11,784 nt of DNA from an uncultured Gluconobacter sp. GTDB taxonomy: Bacteria > Pseudomonadota > Alphaproteobacteria > Acetobacterales > Acetobacteraceae. Location: positions 1 through 11,784 of the forward strand of contig CALFLO010000066.1 of NCBI GenBank assembly GCA_937880175.1. Direction: 5' to 3'. Each line of letters begins with the position of its first letter. The first letter of the stretch is position 1. Shown here in pieces: positions 1 through 7,213 of the stretch. The position numbers and the translations under genes are program-made. Under the pieces are notes generated by a model. That model was given only the letters and a program-made list of their open reading frames with translations. It ran no database searches and was not told where the DNA came from.

Positions 1-6
1 CTGTTG

Positions 7-25
7 AAACCGTCATTCGGTTTTT
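7..25 (+). terminator. Possible weak intrinsic terminator of an upstream gene
   Basis: A 6-bp inverted repeat (AAACCG at 7-12, CGGTTT at 18-23, loop TCATT) runs directly into five T residues at 21-25. This is the form of a short Rho-independent terminator, probably ending a gene that lies to the left of the window. The stem is short and A/T-rich at its base, so termination may be weak. The flanking A tract would let it work in both directions. It precedes the mannitol dehydrogenase gene by about 80 bases. Confidence 0.4.
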
Positions 26-106
26 ACGTTGTTCCGGGGCTATGATGGCACATGCCCGGCCTTGTCGGTCCCCGTCAGAGACCGGCCCGAAACCACGGAG
101 AATTCC

Positions 107-1564
107 ATGATTACGCGCGAAACCCTCAAGTCTCTTCCTGCCAATGTCCAGGCTCCTCCCTATGACATCGACGGGATCAAGCCGGGGATCGTGCATTTCG
201 GGGTGGGCAATTTCTTCCGGGCGCATGAGGCGTTCTATGTCGAGCAGATCCTTGAGCACGCGCCGGACTGGGCCATCGTGGGTGTCGGTCTGACGGGCAG
301 CGATCGCTCAAAGAAAAAGGCCGAGGAATTCAAGGCGCAGGACTGCCTGTATTCCCTGACCGAGACGGCTCCGTCCGGCAAAAGCACGGTGCGCGTCATG
401 GGCGCGCTGCGTGATTATCTTCTGGCCCCGGCTGATCCGGAAGCCGTGCTGAAGCATCTCGTGGACCCGGCGATCCGCATCGTCTCCATGACGATTACGG
501 AAGGCGGCTACAACATCAACGAGACGACCGGGGCGTTCGATCTGGAGAATGCGGCTGTAAAGGCTGACCTTCAGAATCCGGAAAAGCCCTCTACAGTGTT
601 CGGTTATGTCGTGGAAGCCCTGCGTCGTCGCCGCGATGCCGGGACCAAGGCCTTTACGGTCATGTCCTGCGATAACCTGCGCCATAATGGTAATGTCGCC
701 CGCAAGGCTTTCCTGGGCTATGCGAAGGCGCGTGATCCCGAACTGGCGAAGTGGATCGAGGAGAATGCGACCTTCCCGAACGGAATGGTCGATCGCATCA
801 CCCCGACCGTTTCTGCGGAAATTGCAAAGAAGCTGAACGCAGCCAGCGGGCTGGATGATGACCTGCCGCTGGTGGCCGAGGATTTCCACCAGTGGGTGCT
901 GGAAGACCAGTTCGCCAATGGTCGTCCGCCGCTGGAAAAGGCCGGTGTGCAGTTTGTCGATGACGTGACGGATTGGGAACACGTCAAGATCCGGATGCTC
1001 AATGCCGGTCACATCACGCTCTGCTTCCCCGCGATCCTGCTCGGATACGAGAACGTAGACGATGCGATCGAGGACAGGGATCTGCTCGGCAATCTGAAGA
1101 ACTACCTCAACAAGGACGTCATTCCGACGTTGAAGGCACCGCCGGGTATGACGCTTGAGGGCTACCGGGACAGCGTTATCAGTCGTTTTTCCAACAAGGC
1201 GATGTCCGATCAGACGCTGCGGATTGCGAGCGATGGCTGTTCCAAAGTTCAGGTTTTCTGGACGGAAACGGTGCGTCGGGCGATTGAAGGCAAGCGCGAC
1301 CTGTCGCGGATTGCGTTCGGGATTGCGTCCTATCTCGAAATGCTTCGCGGCCGGGACGAGAAGGGTGGAACGTATGAATCGTCCGAGCCGACTTATGGTG
1401 AAGCCGAGAAGAAGCTGGCCAAGGCCGATGATTTTGAAAGTGCGCTGAAGCTCCCGGCGTTTGACGGATGGCGTGATCTGGACACGTCCGAACTGGACGA
1501 GAAGGTTATCGCACTTCGCAAGGTGATCCGCGAAAAGGGTGTGAAGGCCGCCATTCCGGCCTGA
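107..1564 (+). CDS. Mannitol 2-dehydrogenase (long-chain polyol dehydrogenase family)
   Basis: A 485-residue cytosolic NAD(P)-dependent enzyme expected to interconvert D-mannitol and D-fructose. The N-terminal nucleotide-binding motif GVGNFFRAH lies at residues 32-40. The catalytic signature KIRMLNAGH is present with Lys294, Asn299 and His302, the same spacing as the catalytic Lys/Asn/His of the characterised Pseudomonas mannitol 2-dehydrogenase. The length is normal for this family. I chose the ATG at 107 because GGAG at 97-100 lies six bases before it and the family begins at about this point; a TTG at 29 would add 26 residues unlike the family. The gene stands alone and ends at a strong terminator. 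In acetic acid bacteria such enzymes provide cytosolic polyol/ketose redox balance and osmoprotectant mannitol. A related polyol substrate (arabitol, sorbitol) or either cofactor cannot be excluded from sequence. Confidence 0.9.
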   Translation: MITRETLKSLPANVQAPPYDIDGIKPGIVHFGVGNFFRAHEAFYVEQILEHAPDWAIVGVGLTGSDRSKKKAEEFKAQDCLYSLTETAPSGKSTVRVMGALRDYLLAPADPEAVLKHLVDPAIRIVSMTITEGGYNINETTGAFDLENAAVKADLQNPEKPSTVFGYVVEALRRRRDAGTKAFTVMSCDNLRHNGNVARKAFLGYAKARDPELAKWIEENATFPNGMVDRITPTVSAEIAKKLNAASGLDDDLPLVAEDFHQWVLEDQFANGRPPLEKAGVQFVDDVTDWEHVKIRMLNAGHITLCFPAILLGYENVDDAIEDRDLLGNLKNYLNKDVIPTLKAPPGMTLEGYRDSVISRFSNKAMSDQTLRIASDGCSKVQVFWTETVRRAIEGKRDLSRIAFGIASYLEMLRGRDEKGGTYESSEPTYGEAEKKLAKADDFESALKLPAFDGWRDLDTSELDEKVIALRKVIREKGVKAAIPA

Positions 1565-1586
1565 TTTCCTTTCCCTCGGGGTACAG

Positions 1587-1620
1587 AAAAACCGCGCTCC
1601 GTGAAGGGCGCGGTTTTTTT
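1587..1620 (+). terminator. Intrinsic terminator after mannitol 2-dehydrogenase
   Basis: ACCGCGC at 1591-1597 pairs with GCGCGGT at 1608-1614. The stem is extended by A residues at 1587-1590 pairing with T residues of the seven-base T run at 1614-1620. It begins 23 bases after the stop codon, a textbook Rho-independent terminator. Because A residues precede the stem, it may also terminate the leftward transcript of the DUF3309 gene, whose stop codon is at 1639-1641. Confidence 0.9.
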
Positions 1621-1638
1621 ATGGGAAGATTTTTGAGG

Positions 1639-1791
1639 TCAGATCTGTCCCATCAGGACGAGGATCACGACAATGACCACGATCAGGCCAAGGCCGCTGG
1701 ACGGGTAGTAGCCCCATTTTGAGCTGTACGGCCATGAAGGCAGCGCACCGATTAGCAGGAGGATCAGGATTACAAGAAGGATCAGTCCCAT
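1639..1791 (-). CDS. DUF3309 family small membrane protein
   Basis: A 50-residue ORF read from an ATG at 1791-1789 to a TGA at 1641-1639. Two hydrophobic segments, about residues 2-18 (Leu/Ile-rich) and 33-48 (Val/Ile/Leu-rich), flank a polar centre with PSWPYSSKWGYYPSSG at residues 18-33. That W-PYS-WGYYPS-G core between two hydrophobic arms is the hallmark of the DUF3309 mini-proteins common in Proteobacteria, and the length matches. The function of the family is unknown; it is predicted to sit in the inner membrane. A purine-rich AGAGAG lies about eight bases before the start. It follows djlA on the same strand after 74 bases, so it may be co-transcribed with it. It is short enough to be missed by automatic callers. 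Confidence 0.85.
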   Translation of the reverse strand: MGLILLVILILLLIGALPSWPYSSKWGYYPSSGLGLIVVIVVILVLMGQI

Positions 1792-1865
1792 GGCACATCT
1801 CTCTTGCCGGTTGAGACTGTTTTACGCGCCCAGATGACCGAAAGTTTCCAGACGATTGCGAAAGA

Positions 1866-2696
1866 TCAAAGCTGCCGGTCGCGCTTGATCCGGTCCCAAG
1901 CCGCATTAATGCGGGCCACCCGGTCCTGCGCGCGTTTACGCTCGGCTTCGGACATGGGTTTCTGGGCCAGCACGTCCGGGTGGTGTTCGCGGATCAGGGT
2001 GCGCCAGCGCACGCGGATTTCTGTGTCGGTCGCGCTGCGGGTGATGCCGAGAATGCGATAGGCATCCGGCTCGTTCCCGCTGGCGGCGCGGCTGTTTCCG
2101 CTTTCCGCCCGGTCCCACGCGCCAGCCGGCAGACCAAAGGCCCGGTGTACGCGCTGGAGGAAATCGATTTCCTTGGGGTGCAGTTCACGGCTCGGCCCGG
2201 CATCGGCGCGGGCAATGCGGAACAGCGCCGTCATCAGGTTTTCAAGTGGCGCCGTGTTGTCGGCGTAGGCCTTGCCCATCTCGCGGGCATACATCTCGAA
2301 ATCGTCCGTCCGGTCGCGGGCGCGATCGAACAGCATGCCGACTTCCTTGACGTTGTCGGGCGGGAACTGGAAGCTTGTCTTGAAAGCGTTGATTTCGTGC
2401 CGGTTCACCGGGCCGTCGATCTTGGCGAGCTTCGCGCACAGGGCGACGAGCCCGATGGCGTAAAGCTGATCGCGTTTGCCAAGGGCCGCAGCGATCTTGG
2501 CGGCACCAAAGAAGGCCGCACTGTTGGGATCAGGCCGGCCATTGGCGGGAAAACGCTCGCTCCAGCCCCCCGTGGAGGGTTTGAGTAGCGAACCGTTATC
2601 GGCAGCATGCCCCAGTGCCGCGCCCATCAGTGCCCCGAAAGGACCACCAACCGCGAAGCCTGCGACACCACCGAACATCTTGCCCCAGATAGCCAT
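1866..2696 (-). CDS. djlA: DjlA-like co-chaperone (TerB domain plus C-terminal J domain)
   Basis: A 276-residue protein. The N-terminus (about residues 5-31) is a Gly/Ala-rich hydrophobic segment with repeated GG and GxxxG spacing, the likely membrane anchor. Residues of about 58-170 have the all-helical, charged character of a TerB domain. The C-terminal J domain covers about residues 211-276, with the DnaK-stimulating HPD tripeptide at 239-241 and the preceding DAYRILG segment. This order and length match DjlA, an inner-membrane J protein that recruits DnaK to the cytoplasmic side of the membrane. An Arg-rich linker (about 185-208) separates TerB and J. The ATG at 2696 gives a normal N-terminus. 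The gene is read away from the small membrane-protein gene at 2821, with a 124-base gap between them. The family assignment is firm; client and regulatory role are unknown. Confidence 0.88.
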   Translation of the reverse strand: MAIWGKMFGGVAGFAVGGPFGALMGAALGHAADNGSLLKPSTGGWSERFPANGRPDPNSAAFFGAAKIAAALGKRDQLYAIGLVALCAKLAKIDGPVNRHEINAFKTSFQFPPDNVKEVGMLFDRARDRTDDFEMYAREMGKAYADNTAPLENLMTALFRIARADAGPSRELHPKEIDFLQRVHRAFGLPAGAWDRAESGNSRAASGNEPDAYRILGITRSATDTEIRVRWRTLIREHHPDVLAQKPMSEAERKRAQDRVARINAAWDRIKRDRQL

Positions 2697-2759
2697 GACA
2701 ACAATCTAGCACGCCCGCTCACAGGGGCAAATGACAGATCGCAGAAGGGCACCCTGCGG

Positions 2760-2809
2760 TATGATATACGAACTCATTGCTGTCTCATGCTTTTGAGAGA
2801 CAGGTTTTT
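2760..2809 (+). promoter_or_regulatory. Leader with terminator-like hairpin before the small membrane-protein gene
   Basis: The 124-base gap between the divergent genes holds a possible -10 box TATGAT at 2760-2765 (no convincing -35 seen). It is followed by a 7-bp inverted repeat, CTGTCTC at 2780-2786 and GAGACAG at 2797-2803, and then GTTTTT at 2804-2809. The hairpin plus T run has terminator form but sits only 11 bases before the ATG at 2821. It could attenuate the downstream gene or be an operator. The structure is visible; the role is inferred. Confidence 0.4.
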
Positions 2810-2820
2810 CTGATCATTTC

Positions 2821-3156
2821 ATGACGGATATTTTCATGCCCTCTTCGCCTGCCACGCCCCGCACTGATGATGAACTGATGGATCTGTTGATCCAGCGGCT
2901 GCCCGAACGGTTGCAAAAAGCGCTGAACTGGCTGCGGGAGCCGGATCGTAAATGGGTCCGGATTCCGGCGGGTGTTCTGTTCATGCTGGGCGGCGTGCTG
3001 TCCATCCTGCCGGTTCTGGGTCTGTGGATGCTGCCGGTCGGCGTGATGCTGCTCTCACAGGATATCCCGTTCTTCCGCCGAATTCAGGGCCGCGTCCTGC
3101 GCTGGATCGAGCGCAAACATCCGGACTGGCTGGGACTGTCAGCGGACGCTCACTGA
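2821..3156 (+). CDS. Small membrane protein of unknown function
   Basis: A 111-residue protein with a polar, acidic N-terminus (residues 1-45), a hydrophobic stretch at about 47-79 long enough for a tight two-helix hairpin or one long membrane segment, and a basic, aromatic C-terminus rich in Arg and Trp. The centre reads LPVLGLWMLPVGVMLLSQDIPFFRR; short alphaproteobacterial membrane proteins with similar cores exist, but I cannot name a family or function. The start is uncertain. The ATG at 2821 has no clear ribosome binding site, whereas the ATG at 2836 (residue 6) has GGA at 2826-2828 seven bases before it. Starting there would give 106 residues. Its stop overlaps the stop of the convergent ribbon-helix-helix gene by seven bases, with no terminator between them. 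Confidence 0.7.
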   Translation: MTDIFMPSSPATPRTDDELMDLLIQRLPERLQKALNWLREPDRKWVRIPAGVLFMLGGVLSILPVLGLWMLPVGVMLLSQDIPFFRRIQGRVLRWIERKHPDWLGLSADAH

Positions 3157-3383
3157 TCGGAAGCCCTGACGCTGCCTTGCAGGTGCATCAGGGCCGCGAC
3201 CCGAAGCGCCGAGGCCAGGGGGCGCTCGGGCTGCCGCGTTGCATCGAGCGAGGCCACCAGCGACGCAAAGCTCTGCTGGCGTGTTGCGGCCATCGCATCC
3301 AGAACTGTCCAGAACTCGGGTTCCAGCGCCACGGATGTCCGGTGTCCTGACAGCGACAGGCTGCGTTTGACGAGATCGCTCAT
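3150..3383 (-). CDS. Ribbon-helix-helix domain protein
   Basis: A 77-residue protein resembling the RHH_4 type of ribbon-helix-helix domain. A short strand (KRSLSLSGHRTSVALEPEFW, residues 6-25) is followed by two predicted helices. The RSLSLSGHRTSVALEPEFW segment is characteristic of alphaproteobacterial members. Ribbon-helix-helix proteins bind DNA as dimers through the strand, so a small transcriptional regulator is the natural guess, though many of this subfamily have no known target. The ATG at 3383-3381 overlaps the queG stop in the ATGA arrangement, so it is co-transcribed and probably translationally coupled to queG. It may regulate its own operon or the divergent nucleoside genes. Its target is not shown by the sequence. 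Confidence 0.75.
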   Translation of the reverse strand: MSDLVKRSLSLSGHRTSVALEPEFWTVLDAMAATRQQSFASLVASLDATRQPERPLASALRVAALMHLQGSVRASDQ

Positions 3384-4438
3384 ACCGACTGTTCCTCAAG
3401 ACGGGTCAGGGCCCAGTGCGCGGTTTCGGAAACATCCGGGTCCGGGTCGTGCAGCAGCTCCCGGGCCGAGGGGGCGAGCGATCGGTCAGCGGAGTTACCG
3501 ATAGCGATCAGCACATTGCGCACGAAGCGGTTGCGCCCGATCCGCTTGACCGGCGAGCCGGAAAAAAACGTGCGGAATGTCGCATCATCCAGCCGGACCA
3601 AGTCATCGAGCTTTGGGGCGATCAGTTCAGGCCGGGCCTGAAGCTTGATATGCCGCGCGCTCTCGGCGAAGCGGTTCCACGGACAGACGGCCAGACAGTC
3701 ATCGCAGCCATAGATGTGATTGCCGATTTTCGGCCGCAGTTCATGCGGGATCGGGCCTTTATGCTCAATCGTCAGATACGAGATGCAGCGTCGTGCATCC
3801 ATTTTCCCGGGGGCCGTGAACGCATCAGTCGGGCAGGCGGTCAGGCAGCGCGTGCAGGAACCGCAGCCTCCACCGGTGGGCTCGGAGGATGCCAGGTCCA
3901 GTGTGGTGTAGATTTCGCCCAGAAGCAGCCATGACCCATGCTCCCGCGAGACCAGGCAGGTGTGTTTTCCCGTCCAGCCCAGATGCGCTTTCTCCGCCAG
4001 AGCACGCTCCGAAACAGGTGCCGTATCGACGAAAACCTTCACCTGCGTTTCCGGTCCGCCCAGCTTCACGACGTACTGCGCCAGATGTTTGAGCATGCCC
4101 TTGATGACGTCGTGATAGTCACGGTTGCGGGCATAGACGGAAATATTGCCGCATTTGGGATCGGTCGTCGGCCCTTCGGCGGGGGCATAGGACAGACCGA
4201 GTGAAATCACGCTCCGTACTTCGGGCCACAGGGCCTGCGGGTGGGCGCGTTCTTCAATGCGGGTTTCCATCCACTCCATCGTGCCATGATGGCCCTGCGC
4301 GACGAACTCCCGCAGACCCTGAGCGACTTCAGGCCCCAGTTCGGCTTTGCAGAACCCGACCGCATCGAAACCGAGATGGCGGGCATGCTCCGCAATCCGG
4401 GTCTCGGGCCCTGTGTCGGGTTTCGGGGAAGCGGTCAT
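3380..4438 (-). CDS. queG: Epoxyqueuosine reductase QueG
   Basis: A 352-residue cobalamin- and [4Fe-4S]-dependent enzyme that reduces epoxyqueuosine to queuosine in tRNA, the last step of the pathway. The catalytic Asp is Asp138 in VDTAPVSERALAEK. The first ferredoxin-like motif CGSCTRCLTACP holds Cys192, 195, 198 and 202; the second, CDDCLAVCPWN, holds Cys245, 248 and 252. The C-terminus has a HEAT-like helical repeat (PDPDVSETAHWAL). All key residues are present. I chose the ATG at 4438 because family homology starts just after it; the open frame runs to 4597 but those extra residues have no family character. The Shine-Dalgarno is weak. It is first in an operon with the ribbon-helix-helix gene and is divergent from the adenosine deaminase gene. 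queA and tgt, the two preceding steps, lie about 5 kb away on the same strand. Confidence 0.95.
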   Translation of the reverse strand: MTASPKPDTGPETRIAEHARHLGFDAVGFCKAELGPEVAQGLREFVAQGHHGTMEWMETRIEERAHPQALWPEVRSVISLGLSYAPAEGPTTDPKCGNISVYARNRDYHDVIKGMLKHLAQYVVKLGGPETQVKVFVDTAPVSERALAEKAHLGWTGKHTCLVSREHGSWLLLGEIYTTLDLASSEPTGGGCGSCTRCLTACPTDAFTAPGKMDARRCISYLTIEHKGPIPHELRPKIGNHIYGCDDCLAVCPWNRFAESARHIKLQARPELIAPKLDDLVRLDDATFRTFFSGSPVKRIGRNRFVRNVLIAIGNSADRSLAPSARELLHDPDPDVSETAHWALTRLEEQSV

Positions 4439-4507
4439 GGAAGGCAAAGGTCTCGCCGGTGAACGGGCTGCCGTTATGCCATCGGGCGCGCGGGCGGACC
4501 AGCTTTT

Positions 4508-4531
4508 CCGCTGTAGCGGGTGCCAGTGGCA
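4508..4531. promoter_or_regulatory. Paired inverted repeats in the queG / deaminase divergent region
   Basis: The 157-base gap between the two divergent start codons contains two perfect short inverted repeats separated by one base: CCGCT-gt-AGCGG at 4508-4519 and TGCCA-g-TGGCA at 4521-4531. Each has the size and symmetry of a dimeric repressor half-site pair. They lie roughly 65-90 bases before each start, where they could control both directions. No confident -35/-10 pair was found on either strand. Their role as operators is an inference. Confidence 0.35.
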
Positions 4532-4595
4532 GACAGGGTTTGTCACGATCTGAAAATGGCTTGCCACGTCCGGGGCGGGGCGGCATCGTCGGGCC

Positions 4596-6137
4596 ATGCG
4601 ACATCCTTTCTTCCCTGTTCTGCCTGCCGTTTTTCTGGGCCTGACCTCCGCTCTGACGATGATTCCGGCCGTGCAGGCCGCTCCGCTGTCTGCAGCGCAG
4701 GTTTACGACCATGTCCGGAATGATCCGGTCCGGCTGAACATGTTCCTGCGTGCTTTTCCGAAAGGGGCGGATCTGCACAACCATCTGGTCGGGGCGATCT
4801 ATGCCGAGAGCATGCTGGACTGGGCCGCGCGGGACGGTCTGTGTGTGTCGCTGAAGGAAAAACGCATTCTCGATCACGCCTGCACGCATCCGGGGGAGGG
4901 CGAGATTCCCGCTGCCGACGTGGCTCGTCACGCGGATACGGAAAATGCTCTGATCGATGCGCTGTCCATGCGTGACTTCGTGCCTGCGCCCGGCGATGCG
5001 TCGGGGCATGACCATTTCTTCGCAACCTTCGCCCGCTTCGGCGCCATTGATGATGCCCATTCGGGTGATATGCTGGCTGAGGCGCGCGATCGGGCGGCGC
5101 GTGATCATGTGACCTATCTGGAACTGATGATCTCTCCTGGCATCGGCGGGGTGATCGGCGCGGGCTTCCATCATCCGCTGAAGGACGACGATTTCGCAGC
5201 CGCGCATCAGGCGCTCGCGCCCGAAATCCCAACGCTCGTGCAGAAATCCCGCGCCGCGACCGACCGGATGGAAGCACAGGCACGGGATGTCCTGAAATGT
5301 GGAACCCCGCAGGCGCATCCGGGATGTGCGGTGACGGTGCGCTACCTGTTCCAGACCCTGCGCACCTTGCCGCCTCAGGCCGTCTATGCGCAGCTCGATG
5401 CCGGTTATGCGACCGTGAAAGCCGATCCGCGCTTCGTCGGGCTGAACATTGTTGCGCCCGAGGACGATCCGACTGCCATGCGCGATTATGATCTGCATAT
5501 GTGGATGTTCCATTTCCTGAACGGCGTCACTCCGGGCGTGAAACTGAGCCTGCATGCCGGGGAACTGACGACGGGTCTCGTCCCGACCGAAGGATTGCGC
5601 CACCATATTCGCGCGGCTGTCGAGGTGGCAGGGGCAAGCCGGATCGGGCATGGCGTCGATGTGGCGCTTGAGGACGATCCCACGTCGCTTCTGGCTGAAA
5701 TGGCGCGGCGTCATGTGATGGTGGAGGTCAACCTCACCAGCAATGACGAGATTCTGGGCATCAAAGGCGCGGCGCATCCGTTTGCGCTCTATCGCCGGGC
5801 GGGGGTGCCGATGGCGCTCTCAACGGATGATGAGGGGGTCTCGCGTGGGGATCTGACGCAGGAATATGTCCGCGCGGCACAGACTTACGCTCTGTCCTAT
5901 GCCGATCTGAAAGCCCTGTCCCGCGCCGGGCTGGAATATGCGTTCGTTCCGGGAGAAAGCCTGTGGTCCGACCATCAGCCGGGGCAGTTTGTGTCTGCCT
6001 GCCGGGCGCTTCCCGCAACATCAGCTTCTTGCACCACTTTTCTGAAATCCAGCGAAAAAGCCCGCCTGCAATGGGGGCTTGAAGAGCAGTTCGGCGCGTT
6101 TGAATCCGCTGTCACACATGAGGGTCTCTACCAGTGA
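4596..6137 (+). CDS. Secreted adenosine deaminase family protein (ADGF-like)
   Basis: A 513-residue metal-dependent amidohydrolase expected to deaminate adenosine (or a related nucleoside) to inosine outside the cytoplasm. A signal peptide covers residues 1-28 with a VQA cleavage site. Zinc-binding His61 and His63 lie in DLHNHLVGA. The SLHAGE motif supplies His320 and Glu323, RIGHGVDV supplies His352, and STDDEG supplies Asp411 and Asp412. VEVNLTSN resembles the corresponding loop of the secreted ADGF/CECR1 branch. At 513 residues it is longer than cytosolic adenosine deaminases, as expected for that branch. Export is predicted to the periplasm. It is the first gene of a plus-strand operon; its TGA overlaps the GTG start of the NUP gene by four bases. 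Adenine or modified nucleosides remain possible substrates. Confidence 0.88.
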   Translation: MRHPFFPVLPAVFLGLTSALTMIPAVQAAPLSAAQVYDHVRNDPVRLNMFLRAFPKGADLHNHLVGAIYAESMLDWAARDGLCVSLKEKRILDHACTHPGEGEIPAADVARHADTENALIDALSMRDFVPAPGDASGHDHFFATFARFGAIDDAHSGDMLAEARDRAARDHVTYLELMISPGIGGVIGAGFHHPLKDDDFAAAHQALAPEIPTLVQKSRAATDRMEAQARDVLKCGTPQAHPGCAVTVRYLFQTLRTLPPQAVYAQLDAGYATVKADPRFVGLNIVAPEDDPTAMRDYDLHMWMFHFLNGVTPGVKLSLHAGELTTGLVPTEGLRHHIRAAVEVAGASRIGHGVDVALEDDPTSLLAEMARRHVMVEVNLTSNDEILGIKGAAHPFALYRRAGVPMALSTDDEGVSRGDLTQEYVRAAQTYALSYADLKALSRAGLEYAFVPGESLWSDHQPGQFVSACRALPATSASCTTFLKSSEKARLQWGLEEQFGAFESAVTHEGLYQ

Positions 6138-7210
6138 AATCCGTTTCAACCGTCTTTGGAGCCGCGCTCCTGTCCCTCTGTGCCTTGGGTCCGGCTTCGG
6201 CTCATGCGCCGATCCCCGTGCGTGTGGTCGTCGTCACCACCTTTGAGATCGGCAAGGATAGTGGGGACACGGCAGGCGAATACCAGAACTGGATCGAAAA
6301 ACTCCCGTTGCAGCAGACGATCCCAGCGCCCGGCACCGATCATGACGTGATGCACTACAATCCGGATCTGCATGTTCTGGGCATCGCAAGCGGCGAAGGG
6401 CCGGAACATATGGCGTCCGCCATCACCGCCCTCGTGCTCGATCCGCGCTTCGACCTGCGCCATGCCTATTTCGTGCTGGCCGGGATCGGCGGCATCGATC
6501 CGAATTTCGGAACCATCGGTTCGGCCGTCTGGGCACCGCGTGTTATCAATGGCGGCCTGTCCCATCTGGTGGACCCGCGTGAAATCCCTGCGTCCTGGCC
6601 GGACGGATTCACGCCTGTGCAAGGCAGCACGCCGGATGAAAAGCCTCGTCCTGCCCTGCATTCCGGCATGGGAGACATGGAATACACGCTCGATCCGGCC
6701 CTCGTGCAGTGGGCCTATGGGCTGACGAAGGACATTACCCTTCCGGACAATGACGGGCTGAAGGCGTCCCGCCTGCGCTATACCGGCTTTGCCGCAGCCC
6801 AGAAGCCGCCCTCCGTGCAGCTTGGCGACACGATTTCGGGCGAGACCTTCTGGGTCGGGGCGAAAATGAACCAGTGGGCTGAACGCTGGGTGAAATACTG
6901 GACGGATGGACAGGGTGTGATGGCCACGACGGCGGAAGAGGACGTTGCGTTCTGTCAGGCTCTGGCGCTTCAGGAAAAAGCCGGGCGCGTTGATCCGAAG
7001 CGGGCGCTGATCCTGCGCACAGCCAGCAATTTCGACATGCCGCCGCCGGGACAGAGTGCGGCGCAGCTTCTGTCTGATGAAGCGCATGAGACGGGTTTTT
7101 CGGGTTTTCAGGCTTCGGTCGATGCTGCCTATACAGTGGGCAGTGTGGTCGTGAAGGAACTGGCGACGCACTGGGACCGGTACGGCAAGGCTCTGCCTTC
7201 GGCGCAATGA
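6134..7210 (+). CDS. Secreted NUP-family protein ('purine nucleoside permease'), copy 1
   Basis: A 358-residue protein with a signal peptide (cleavage after ASA at residue 23) and no other membrane segment, so 'permease' is misleading. The NUP family signature is clear: FEIGKDSGDTAGEYQNW (37-53), SGEGPEH (86-92), LDPRFDL (102-108), AGIGGIDPNFGTIGS, and LRTASNFDMPPPG near 300. By eye the order of elements follows MTA/SAH nucleosidase: SGxG loop, a TGSAGG-like AGIGG, a Glu-containing TTAEED (Glu268/Glu269), then an R-x-x-S-[DN] motif (Ser298-Asn299). This suggests a nucleoside-cleaving or nucleoside-binding periplasmic protein. The GTG start at 6134 overlaps the deaminase stop; AGGG at 6121-6124 is a plausible ribosome site. 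The pairing with a deaminase supports inosine or hypoxanthine handling. The family is firm; the reaction is inferred. Confidence 0.85.
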   Translation: MKSVSTVFGAALLSLCALGPASAHAPIPVRVVVVTTFEIGKDSGDTAGEYQNWIEKLPLQQTIPAPGTDHDVMHYNPDLHVLGIASGEGPEHMASAITALVLDPRFDLRHAYFVLAGIGGIDPNFGTIGSAVWAPRVINGGLSHLVDPREIPASWPDGFTPVQGSTPDEKPRPALHSGMGDMEYTLDPALVQWAYGLTKDITLPDNDGLKASRLRYTGFAAAQKPPSVQLGDTISGETFWVGAKMNQWAERWVKYWTDGQGVMATTAEEDVAFCQALALQEKAGRVDPKRALILRTASNFDMPPPGQSAAQLLSDEAHETGFSGFQASVDAAYTVGSVVVKELATHWDRYGKALPSAQ

Positions 7211-7213
7211 ACC

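Noticed and set aside
29..106. Possible 26-residue N-terminal extension of mannitol 2-dehydrogenase from a TTG
   Set aside because: The ATG at 107 has a well-spaced GGAG, and the family starts there; the extension has no family character and covers likely promoter DNA.
1980..2588. Plus-strand open frame (202 residues) opposite djlA
   Set aside because: It is the antisense shadow of djlA, whose J domain and TerB character are clear on the minus strand.
4439..4597. 53-residue upstream extension of QueG
   Set aside because: The residues are Arg/Pro/Ser-rich and unlike the family; they would overlap the start of the divergent gene. The ATG at 4438 gives the usual QueG length.
4329..5777. Long antisense open frame (482 residues) opposite the adenosine deaminase gene
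   Set aside because: High G+C sequence readily leaves the antisense frame open. The translation is rich in Arg, His and Met without recognisable motifs, and the plus strand carries an unambiguous enzyme.
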